A DNA stretch of 64,000 bases, taken from assembly GCF_001039275.2 (NCBI RefSeq), contig NZ_CP030117.1, positions 1,261,501 to 1,325,500 on the forward strand, given 5' to 3'. Below the pieces are notes generated by a model that ran no database searches, was not told the origin of the DNA, and saw nothing but the letters and a program-made list of their open reading frames with translations. Of this stretch, positions 8,786 through 15,871 are shown in pieces. The DNA comes from Brevibacillus brevis (GTDB lineage: Bacteria; Bacillota; Bacilli; Brevibacillales; Brevibacillaceae). Made by a program: the position numbers and the translations under genes. Within the stretch, counting starts at the first letter, position 1, and each line of letters opens with the position of its first letter.

Positions 8786-9601
8786 TTACCTTCTTTCCCA
8801 TACCCGGATGGCTATGAACAAGGTCGCACTGATCCAGAGCAGACTGAGTGCGACAAAAATAAGATCACCAAGCGGAGAATCAGCCCAGTACACCCATTTG
8901 TAGTATTCAGGTCCAAAGATCGAGCCTCCGCCTAATCTGGCAACGGAAAAGATTCGTACAAACTCCGCTGGGTTGAGAAATGTTGCGAGCTGAAGCAGAG
9001 GCTTGATCCATGTATAAGGGACGAAGCTGAGCACAGAGATGAGCAAAGTAGGCCATGCCAGAATATAGAAGAACCAGACGCTGACCCCCATTGTCAAAGC
9101 TTGCCAACGGTTTTTACTGATAGCGCCAATCAGCATGGCAATGCCTAAAAATAACAGAATGAGACAGATGGAAAAAGCAAGCAAAAACAAGAGAGTCGAA
9201 AAGGCAAAGCTTTTTCCTAACAGCATGCCAGCTACACCAGACAACCCATACCCAAAGCTAACAATCGCGACTAACACGAGTGCTTGTCCCAAGTATTTCC
9301 CCAACAAGAACGAAAAGGTCGTCATGGAGTAGGTAGAGAGGAGCTGCCAGCTTCCCTCTTCTTTTTCGGCCGTCAAGGAAAAAGAGGAGAGAAGCATCGT
9401 CATCAGTGGCAGCAAGTATAAAATCAGATTCAGCATGGTACCTGTCGTATACGTATAACCCTTCATGTAGGACTGCGATTGGATGATCAAGAGTCCCAAG
9501 CTAAACAGGGAGAACAGAGCCATAAACGAGTAGGACCATGGATTGCGAAAGCCTACCTTCACTTCTCGTTTGGCAATCAGATTGATGTGCAAAGACTCCA
9601 C
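8786..9601 (-). CDS. nosY: ABC transporter permease, NosY-like
   Basis: 271 residues with six predicted membrane segments and an N-terminal cytoplasmic stretch LIAKREVKVGFRNPWSY, typical of ABC-2 type permeases such as NosY. A conserved-looking charged loop after the second segment (TAEKEEGSWQLLSTYSM) also fits that family. It lies between nosL (8 bases upstream) and nosF (4 bases downstream) and would form the membrane part of the NosFY transporter. Substrate (a sulfur species in the classical system) is taken from family knowledge. Confidence 0.83.
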   Translation of the reverse strand: MESLHINLIAKREVKVGFRNPWSYSFMALFSLFSLGLLIIQSQSYMKGYTYTTGTMLNLILYLLPLMTMLLSSFSLTAEKEEGSWQLLSTYSMTTFSFLLGKYLGQALVLVAIVSFGYGLSGVAGMLLGKSFAFSTLLFLLAFSICLILLFLGIAMLIGAISKNRWQALTMGVSVWFFYILAWPTLLISVLSFVPYTWIKPLLQLATFLNPAEFVRIFSVARLGGGSIFGPEYYKWVYWADSPLGDLIFVALSLLWISATLFIAIRVWERR

Positions 9602-9609
9602 TCCCTCTG

Positions 9610-10191
9610 TTAGTTATGTGTGGTTGGGGTAGTACTGTTGCTTCCATGATCGGCTGGCTTGCTTTCGTGACCGCCATTATGTTGACCTTCGGAAGACTGT
9701 CCGTCTTTGTTCATATGCTTGCTCATGCCATTTTCCCAGCTATGATTTTTCAACTGTTCCGCACTCATGACAATGCCTTTCTTTTGTTCCTGAACGAAGC
9801 TGTCAGCAGCAGACTTTTCCTTAAAGGAATAGATGCCATATGTCATTGGTGTTTTGAAGTCTTTGTCATAAGCGTAGGTAGCTTGCTCTGCTTTTGTCCA
9901 TTCTGCTGTGTAGTAATCGCGGACGAATTGGACAGCCACGTTATCGGTTCCATTCTCTTTCATCCAGTTGTTCATGCAGCCGAGATCATCGAACTTCAGT
10001 GCTTTTCCATCTTTTAAGACGATTTCAGTAGCATTGTGATCGTTAGGGACATGCATTTTGCACAGGTCGCACTTGTCTACGCCTTCCGCGATATCTACTG
10101 GTTTCGGCTCTTCGCTTCCGCAGCCGACCATAAGCAGGCTAATGCCGATAATTGCTCCAATTGATGTGCACCATTTTTTCATTTTGTTCAT
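9610..10191 (-). CDS. nosL: NosL-like copper-binding lipoprotein
   Basis: 193 residues from the ATG at 10191, chosen because AGGAG lies 11 bases upstream and this start gives a lipoprotein signal with lipobox MVGC (Cys24). Its ATGA overlaps the nosD stop by 4 bases. The mature protein has CDLCKM at 41-46, the Cys/Met copper-binding motif of NosL, then FDDLGCMNNWM, also typical. NosL delivers Cu(I) to the NosZ maturation machinery at the outer face of the membrane. The C-terminus is a His/Asn/Ser-rich tail, which may bind metal. A longer in-frame extension upstream lacks a ribosome site and overlaps nosD. Confidence 0.85.
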   Translation of the reverse strand: MNKMKKWCTSIGAIIGISLLMVGCGSEEPKPVDIAEGVDKCDLCKMHVPNDHNATEIVLKDGKALKFDDLGCMNNWMKENGTDNVAVQFVRDYYTAEWTKAEQATYAYDKDFKTPMTYGIYSFKEKSAADSFVQEQKKGIVMSAEQLKNHSWENGMSKHMNKDGQSSEGQHNGGHESKPADHGSNSTTPTTHN

Positions 10192-11600
10192 GATTTTCTC
10201 ACTCCTATATAAATGATCGAACAGCTTCCTATTAACAAGATAAGTCCAAGAATGCCTGCACCCCAACCGCTCGTTTGCCCGGATTCAAGTAGCACGGTGT
10301 CCGAGGGTTGCATTAAAGGAGATGCGTCCTTGATTGCTGAGCCGGCCCCACTTGTAAACAAGCCTTCCAGAAACACGAATCCCGGGGCTTGGAAAAACAA
10401 CTGGTAGGCTGGAACCGCATCGGTTAAACCCAGGTAAAACGGATTCATCTCGTACGGCAAATCACTGCGGGAATCCCCGTTCACATCGAGTCCTTGCAAA
10501 TTGTCCCAGTAGTTTTTGTTTAAGTTGTTGTTTTGACTATCCTGGGCTTGCGCTTGGATGACGTTGGAGACAAATTGGTTATCGGACAATACGTTGTCAG
10601 AAGAGGACAAAAACTGCATGCCGATAAAGTTGAGACTGAGTAAATTGTTTTTGACCGTAATGCCGGATGATTGCTCTAAATACAGTCCAACGCGGTTCCC
10701 CTCAATCGTGTTGTTTGCAATCAGCGTATCCTGAACGGTAATGAGAAGAATTCCTTGCGAACCAGGATTTTTTTGCTGTTTCAGAAATTGATTCCCGGTA
10801 ACCGTCAGATTGCGCGACTCCATAAGCTGGGAGCCCGTCACATTTTCCATTCCAATGTTGTTGATGACCGTCGTATCAGAGGTGCCCATGAAGTGATAGC
10901 CGTAGCGCGATTTCGTCACCAGATTTTGTTCCAGATGGTTTCGATCGCTATTTTCGACGTAAAAGCCATCTTCGACATTCGTCACCTGATTTTTAATGAA
11001 ACGGTTATGATGCGATTCACGCAGGTCGATTCCGTTTCCTCGTTTCGCCTTTTCCGTTTGCTTTGGCTTTACTTCGGGCTGTGCCCCGTGATTATGTCCA
11101 GAACTGGTCGTTGGACTGCCATCGCCTTTGATTTTTCCGATGACTTGAACGTTGTGCAGCGTGTTGTAGTCTGCTTGCCGTAATTGAATACCGATCCCTT
11201 TCGTTTCAACGATGACATTCTCCAGAAAGTTTTGATCGCCACGGATGACAAGAGCGGCAACATCACTGTTGATTCGTTTGTCCACGATATGGATTCCTTG
11301 CACACTCACATTGTCGCTTTCAATCGTGAGTGTTGCCTCTTCCTCGGTCGGATTGATGATCTTCACTGGATCATTGGCTACCAATTGAATCGGCTTGGTA
11401 ATACGGATAGGGCCTCTGTACAAGCCATATGGGATGGTAACGGTATCGTTTGGGCGTGCTTGATCAATCATCGCCTGCAAGGAGTCAGAATCCGCAGGTG
11501 TCGCCTTGGCTGTGATACGCAACTGTAGAGCAACGATACAAATGACGGAGACGAAAAGTAGCGGGAGAGATAATTTTCGATTGTTCCATCTTAATGACAG
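10188..11600 (-). CDS. nosD: NosD-like periplasmic beta-helix maturation protein, probable CTG start
   Basis: 470 residues if started at the CTG at 11600, which has GGAGG 7 bases upstream. That start supplies a full signal peptide: basic RWNNRK, hydrophobic LSLPLLFVSVICIVALQL, and an AKA cleavage site. The in-frame TTG at 11522 has no ribosome site and would cut the signal in half; no ATG exists near the start. The mature protein is a right-handed beta-helix of parallel repeats (NDTVTIPYGLYRGPI, then many N-x-V/I-x-x-N rungs), and the C-terminus ends with a membrane anchor (LGLILLIGSCSIIYIGV). NosD proteins act with NosFY in CuZ maturation. First gene of the nosDLYF unit. Confidence 0.83.
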   Translation of the reverse strand: MSLRWNNRKLSLPLLFVSVICIVALQLRITAKATPADSDSLQAMIDQARPNDTVTIPYGLYRGPIRITKPIQLVANDPVKIINPTEEEATLTIESDNVSVQGIHIVDKRINSDVAALVIRGDQNFLENVIVETKGIGIQLRQADYNTLHNVQVIGKIKGDGSPTTSSGHNHGAQPEVKPKQTEKAKRGNGIDLRESHHNRFIKNQVTNVEDGFYVENSDRNHLEQNLVTKSRYGYHFMGTSDTTVINNIGMENVTGSQLMESRNLTVTGNQFLKQQKNPGSQGILLITVQDTLIANNTIEGNRVGLYLEQSSGITVKNNLLSLNFIGMQFLSSSDNVLSDNQFVSNVIQAQAQDSQNNNLNKNYWDNLQGLDVNGDSRSDLPYEMNPFYLGLTDAVPAYQLFFQAPGFVFLEGLFTSGAGSAIKDASPLMQPSDTVLLESGQTSGWGAGILGLILLIGSCSIIYIGVRKS

Positions 11601-11850
11601 GGTGCATCCTCCCCTATTCCACTAGAGAGCTCTCTTGTTTATTGCCGGATAATCGGCTGCTAGCTACATTTAGGATAACAGCCTCTTTTCATTTTCGTAT
11701 GACTCAACCGGGCTATAAAACGTGTCAAAAAACGCAACGATTTTAAAAAAATGGAAGGATGCGGAGGCTTAATGTCTGAGGTGGCATTGTGCAATCAAAG
11801 CGGTCATACTAAATGGGGGCGAAGGTCGAGACGAAAAGGAGAGACAATAA

Positions 11851-12162
11851 ATGGATACAAACATAGAGAAGGCACTGCGCACAACGCTGGAATATTGGGA
11901 TCGGATGAAAAAGAGCCACGAGGACGACGCGGAGGACGATGCGAATCAGTTTGAGGCTTCGTTTTACCACATGATGGGGCAAATACGCGAGTGGTACGAT
12001 CAACTGGAGACGAAGCCTGATACGCTAGAGGATGCACTGCTTCTTCCGGACATGGCAGAGGTTGCAGAACAACTACCTGTAGAGATCATGCTGAATTTTG
12101 AAACGGAGCTGGAATTGATCGTAGATGGGCAAATACGGGAGGATGATGAGAAATACGATTAA
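11851..12162 (+). CDS. Small acidic hypothetical protein
   Basis: 103 residues, strongly acidic (runs of D and E, e.g. KSHEDDAEDDANQFEAS), with no signal peptide or membrane segment and probably all helical. AAAGGAGAG precedes the ATG with good spacing. It stands alone between the divergent nos unit and the GOGAT-domain gene. I do not recognise a family. Codon use matches neighbours, so it is likely real. Confidence 0.65.
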   Translation: MDTNIEKALRTTLEYWDRMKKSHEDDAEDDANQFEASFYHMMGQIREWYDQLETKPDTLEDALLLPDMAEVAEQLPVEIMLNFETELELIVDGQIREDDEKYD

Positions 12163-12235
12163 AAACAGAGAACTTGTTGCATCCTATCCTTGACATGATT
12201 TACTAGAATATTGTGTTTGGGGAGGGTAAGCACAA

Positions 12236-13810
12236 GTGGTACCTACTCTGTTATGCGTCATTATCATCATCCTTCTTCTGCCACCCATTGTATTTTTTGG
12301 TTATATGTACGCCCTGTCTAAACAGCCGAAGCATTCCATTATTCGTTCCCATCCTTTTTTGGGGTGGATGCGTTATTTGCTGGAAAAGCTCGGGCCTGAG
12401 TTTCGCCAGTATTGGTTTGAATCGGATACAGAAGGGAAACCGTTCTCCCGTTCTGACTTTGTCGGTATGGTTTATGCGGCCAAATACAGGACTGACCTGA
12501 TTTCGTTTGGTGGAAAACGCGATTACGAGAAGCCCGGCTTCTATTTGTCCAATGCGATGTTCCCGAGGCTGACGAGTGAGCTGCGGGTAGATAACGAGAA
12601 AGTCGTCCCTGGAAAAAAGTATGAGATTACCCATGAGGGACTGTTTACAAGAAGAGAAAAGTTAATCGAGGAACAAGAGGTTAAGCCGTGGATGCTGCAT
12701 GACGAGGATGTCATTGTCGTGGGCGAAAACAGAAGGCAGCCCTGGCGGCTAAAAGGGATGTTCGGTGCTTCAGCTACCTCCTTTGGAGCAGTGGGAGAAA
12801 ACTATATCATGTCCACGGGGTATGGGGCACGTATGGCAGGTGGCTCTTGGATCAATACAGGAGAGGGTGGCGTTGCAGAAGTTCACGTCTCAACAGGCGT
12901 AGATATTATTTCGCAAATTGGGCCGGGGATGTTTGGTTTCCGTGATGACAGTGGCAAGTTTTCGATCGAAGAATACAAGAAAAAGGCAAGCATCCCGAAC
13001 ATCAAAGCGTTCGAGCTGAAGTTTCATCAAGGGGCTAAAATACGCGGTGGGCACCTCGAGGGCTCCAAGGTTACGGAAAAAGTCGCGGCAGCAAGGCTGG
13101 TACCTGTGGGACAAACTGTCAATTCACCGAACCGCTTCGAATTCCTCACCAATCCGGATGAAGCCTTGCGTTTCATAGGTAGTTTGCAGGAGGCGGGAGG
13201 CAAGCCGGTTGGAGTAAAAATCGTCGTCGGCGATCAAAAGCGGTTGGAGCATTTTTTTGAGAAAATGCTGGAGTTGTCCATTTACCCGGATTTCATTACG
13301 GTTGACGGCTCTGAGGGCGGTTCAGGAGCAATGTTCAAGGCTATGGCAGATGGCATGGGCTTGCCGCTTTTCGCCGCGCTCATCATCCTCGATGATACGA
13401 TGCGGAAATTCGGGGTACGGGACCGCATCAGGATTTTTGCTTCCGGCAAGCTCGTTACCCCTGACAAAGTAGCCATCGCCATGGCATTGGGAGCGGATTG
13501 CGTCAACTCCGCGCGGGGCTTTATGATTGCAACTGGTTGTATTATGGCGATGCAATGCCATACGGGTAAATGTCCGACAGGAGTCACTACGACGGATTCC
13601 AAATACCAGGAGGCGTTGGTTCCGGCAGAAAAGCAGTGGCGTGTCATGAACTATATTTTGCAGTTGAGGGAAGGCTTGTTCTCGCTGGCGGCAGCATGTG
13701 GCTTGGAGAGTCCGACAGAGCTTAGGAGAGAACATGTCGTGTTTACCAACGAAAGCGGGGAGACCATACGTGTGGTTGACTTGTTTCCATACCCGGTCGT
13801 GTCCAGATAA
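12236..13810 (+). CDS. yerD: FMN-binding glutamate synthase-family protein, YerD-like
   Basis: 524 residues starting at GTG after GGGGAGGG. An N-terminal membrane segment (LLCVIIIILLLPPIVFFGYMY) is followed by the GltB-type FMN-binding (alpha/beta barrel) domain: GPGMFGFR, HQGAKIRGGHL, DFITVDGSEGGSGAM and GADCVNSARG. The cluster CIMAMQCHTGKCP near residues 435-450 supplies the three cysteines that bind the 3Fe-4S cluster in glutamate synthase. It lacks the glutaminase and gltD domains, so it is a standalone synthase-domain protein like B. subtilis YerD. The physiological reaction of such proteins is not established. Confidence 0.88.
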   Translation: MVPTLLCVIIIILLLPPIVFFGYMYALSKQPKHSIIRSHPFLGWMRYLLEKLGPEFRQYWFESDTEGKPFSRSDFVGMVYAAKYRTDLISFGGKRDYEKPGFYLSNAMFPRLTSELRVDNEKVVPGKKYEITHEGLFTRREKLIEEQEVKPWMLHDEDVIVVGENRRQPWRLKGMFGASATSFGAVGENYIMSTGYGARMAGGSWINTGEGGVAEVHVSTGVDIISQIGPGMFGFRDDSGKFSIEEYKKKASIPNIKAFELKFHQGAKIRGGHLEGSKVTEKVAAARLVPVGQTVNSPNRFEFLTNPDEALRFIGSLQEAGGKPVGVKIVVGDQKRLEHFFEKMLELSIYPDFITVDGSEGGSGAMFKAMADGMGLPLFAALIILDDTMRKFGVRDRIRIFASGKLVTPDKVAIAMALGADCVNSARGFMIATGCIMAMQCHTGKCPTGVTTTDSKYQEALVPAEKQWRVMNYILQLREGLFSLAAACGLESPTELRREHVVFTNESGETIRVVDLFPYPVVSR

Positions 13811-13846
13811 GTATTTACAAAGAAGATAAATAATGGTAAGGTGAAT

Positions 13847-13917
13847 AAATCAGGCTATAGTACACCTTCCTTCTAACCCAACTAGCGATTAGGGGTACTG
13901 CTTTCCTGATTTTTTTT
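13847..13917 (+). repeat. Repeated hairpin element B, copy 1 (terminator-like)
   Basis: Outer stem AAATCAGG / CCTGATTT, an internal loop, then an inner stem GTACACC / GGGGTAC, followed by seven Ts. The same bases, including the unpaired CTAT, TGCTTT and TTCTTCT-like parts, recur at 15784-15861 in the same orientation. It sits 37 bases after the yerD stop and probably terminates that transcript, but conservation of unpaired segments goes beyond a simple terminator. Confidence 0.75.
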
Positions 13918-13924
13918 ACGTATA

Positions 13925-13955
13925 GGAATTTATAAGCGGTACGCTTATGAATTCC
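13925..13955. repeat. Inverted repeat without T-run
   Basis: 14-base arms GGAATTTATAAGCG and CGCTTATGAATTCC (one mismatch) around GTA. It lies between element B copy 1 and element A copy 1. No T-run follows on either strand, so it is not an obvious terminator. Confidence 0.6.
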
Positions 13956-13967
13956 GGAGCGCATGAA

Positions 13968-14020
13968 AACTTTCCGCTAAAACGCGATCACTCCTCCATG
14001 AATAGGCCTCGATAGAGGTT
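13968..14020 (+). repeat. Repeated element A, copy 1
   Basis: 53 bases that match 42528-42579 at all but about eight positions. Shared blocks are AACTTTCC, CTAAAACG, CTCCTC, ATGA and TCGATAGAGGTT. In both copies the ends can pair (CC-CT with AG-GG plus AA with TT). Here no gene follows closely on the plus strand; the 3' end of the peroxiredoxin gene is on the opposite strand. Confidence 0.7.
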
Positions 14021-14044
14021 TTCTTATGCCCATGAAAAAATGAA

Positions 14045-14084
14045 AAAGGCCGTATGATCCTGTGCAAGCGATCATGCGGCCTTT
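14045..14084 (-). terminator. Rho-independent terminator after the peroxiredoxin gene
   Basis: 15-base arms AAAGGCCGTATGATC and GATCATGCGGCCTTT, one mismatch. Read on the minus strand it is followed by a T-rich tail (TTTTTCATTTTTTC). Confidence 0.82.
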
Positions 14085-14099
14085 GTTTCTGTTTATCGA

Positions 14100-14630
14100 T
14101 TAGGTTATCGTGTTTTGCCCAGGCTTCCAGTCCATCGGGCACAAACCGCCTGATTGCAAAGCTTCGATCACACGGAGTGTCTCATCTACGCTTCTGCCCA
14201 CCTTGGAGTTGGAGATGAGCGCATATTGCAGGATGCCTTCCGGATCGATGATGAAGCTGCCGCGCAGCGGAGCTTTGGTTGCTTCGTCCAGCACACCGTA
14301 TGCAAGGGTCGCTTCTTTGCTGTAATCGGCAGCGAGCGGGAACGAGAGTGGACCGATGCCTTCACTCGATCTCATCCAGGCTTTGTGTGTATGTATGCTG
14401 TCGCCGCTGATGCCAAGCACCTCGACATTCAAATCCGCGAACTCCTTGATCCGGCGGTTGAGGCTGAGGATTTCCGTCGGGCACACTTTCGAAAAGTCAA
14501 ACGGGTAAAAGAACAAAAGAAGCCATTTTCCACGATAGTCTACCAAGCTCTTTGGCAGGGGAAATCCGTTGTCAAACGTAACGGTGTCCATCGTAAAATC
14601 AGGTGCAGGAAGTCCAATACGTGCTGTCAT
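14100..14630 (-). CDS. Peroxiredoxin, AhpC/2-Cys type
   Basis: 176 residues from the ATG at 14630, which has GAGGAGATC just upstream; a 25-codon upstream extension lacks homology and a ribosome site. The thioredoxin fold carries the peroxidatic Cys50 in YPFDFSKVCPTEI and a resolving cysteine at about 164 in GGLCPMDW. It would reduce hydrogen peroxide and organic peroxides in the cytoplasm using a thioredoxin-type donor. The membrane protein gene upstream on the same strand ends 75 bases before this start, so the two may be cotranscribed. Confidence 0.9.
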   Translation of the reverse strand: MTARIGLPAPDFTMDTVTFDNGFPLPKSLVDYRGKWLLLFFYPFDFSKVCPTEILSLNRRIKEFADLNVEVLGISGDSIHTHKAWMRSSEGIGPLSFPLAADYSKEATLAYGVLDEATKAPLRGSFIIDPEGILQYALISNSKVGRSVDETLRVIEALQSGGLCPMDWKPGQNTIT

Positions 14631-14705
14631 AAATCGATCTCCTCGTTTCTGATACCGTATGTCAGGTACTGGTAACAAAGTATCACGAATGATAAGGAGA
14701 ATCAA

Positions 14706-15590
14706 TTAGTTCGGAATTTCAGAAGTGTTGTGGAGCTTTTTTGCATCGTTCTTTTGTAGAAGGAAGAAAACGATTGGAAAGAAGGCGACCAAGAAACAAC
14801 AGGCGGCGAGAATCGGAAATACGGATATTTCCAAAACAGCACGACCGAGATAGGTTTGCCAGCCGATTGCTGCTAAACCGAGCAAGTAGGCGATACCTGT
14901 GAGATGGATGAATCCAGTCCGAGCAGTGGACACGTACTGTTTACGTTCCACTAACCAAGCGACAAAAGGTACTGCTTGCAGAGCATGAAAACCAATACCA
15001 TGGAGCCAAATGATATTCCCTTCCTGGCCGACCACTCGACCGTTGTTGAATGAAATCCAGAGGCCTGCCGCAAACGATAGCATAATTGCAATCATTGCAT
15101 AGCGGATGCCAACGGCCAGCTCTGGGTGTAGGGAATAAGCTTTTCTGCGGAAAAACTGAATGGCAATGAATACATAAAAGAGGACCAAGAGAAGAGCCAC
15201 AAACGTAAAAATGGAACCGACAGCGACGTCGAAGGGTGTGCCATTTTTGACGAACCTCGGGTCCACGCCGCGAAAGTTTTGTACGGTTTCTGCTCCGTAA
15301 GAATAGAAAGCAAGCAAGATATAAGACCAGCGAAAGAAAGCTTTACTTCGCGTGCCCAGAGCAGATAACGGCATAATTGCGGCTGTCGACAATAAAAATA
15401 TTCCGACTGCGGCATTAAAGGAAAACGCTTTCGAGACATCGCCATTAGGAGCGACGGGTCCTCCATACAGCATGACCCAGGTTGCGCATATGGCAGCGAG
15501 TAAGAAGCCAAGCAAGCCAGTATACACTAACCATTTCTCCCCTTGAAAGAAAGGGGGTGCTGGACGACTTTTCATAACAGATTGATTCAT
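14706..15590 (-). CDS. Multi-pass membrane protein of unknown function
   Basis: 294 residues with about eight hydrophobic segments separated by short loops (VYTGLLGFLLAAICATWVML, VGIFLLSTAAIMPLSALG and others) and positively charged cytoplasmic ends. CCTCC on the plus strand (GGAGGGAG in sense) precedes the ATG. A histidine in IIWLHGIGFHALQAVPF inside a membrane segment could be functional. I do not recognise the family. It precedes the peroxiredoxin gene on the same strand, and the pair is flanked by direct copies of element B. Confidence 0.78.
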   Translation of the reverse strand: MNQSVMKSRPAPPFFQGEKWLVYTGLLGFLLAAICATWVMLYGGPVAPNGDVSKAFSFNAAVGIFLLSTAAIMPLSALGTRSKAFFRWSYILLAFYSYGAETVQNFRGVDPRFVKNGTPFDVAVGSIFTFVALLLVLFYVFIAIQFFRRKAYSLHPELAVGIRYAMIAIMLSFAAGLWISFNNGRVVGQEGNIIWLHGIGFHALQAVPFVAWLVERKQYVSTARTGFIHLTGIAYLLGLAAIGWQTYLGRAVLEISVFPILAACCFLVAFFPIVFFLLQKNDAKKLHNTSEIPN

Positions 15591-15652
15591 GAATCGAGTT
15601 CTCCCTCCTGTTAAGTTTTGGTAATCTGCTACTCACTTTACAGGGATGAAGA

Positions 15653-15754
15653 ATGCGGAATAACGGGCAGCGGAATGAAATCGAATTAGGTCCGGGGACG
15701 GATTTATATCTCGTTCCTGAGGGAAAGCTTTACCACCAGGAAAAATTGAAGTAA
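15653..15754 (+). CDS. Possible 33-residue small protein
   Basis: An open frame of 33 codons from ATG to TAA, with AGGGATGAAG directly upstream. The product has a protein-like pattern (ELGPGTDLYLVPEGKLYHQ). It is followed after 29 bases by element B copy 2, which could be its terminator, mirroring the yerD-element B arrangement. No known family; could also be chance. Confidence 0.3.
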   Translation: MRNNGQRNEIELGPGTDLYLVPEGKLYHQEKLK

Positions 15755-15783
15755 ACTGTATAAAAATTACAAAAAGGAATAAA

Positions 15784-15861
15784 AAATCAGGCTATCGTAC
15801 ACCTTTCTTCTGAGCTAAAGGTTTGGTTCACCATTAGGGGTACTGCTTTCCTGATTTTTTT
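15784..15861 (+). repeat. Repeated hairpin element B, copy 2, abutting a start codon
   Basis: Same outer stem (AAATCAGG / CCTGATTT), inner stem and T-run as the copy at 13847-13917, with a slightly longer apical part containing TTTGGTTCACC. The T-run ends 1 base before a GTG and 10 bases before the ATG at 15872 of the next gene, which therefore has no visible ribosome-binding site outside this element. Confidence 0.75.
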
Positions 15862-15871
15862 CGTGATGCCA

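Noticed and set aside
11779..11795. Possible sigma-54 promoter (TGGCATTGTGCAA)
   Set aside because: Only 6 bases separate GG from GC; the -24/-12 spacing needs 10.
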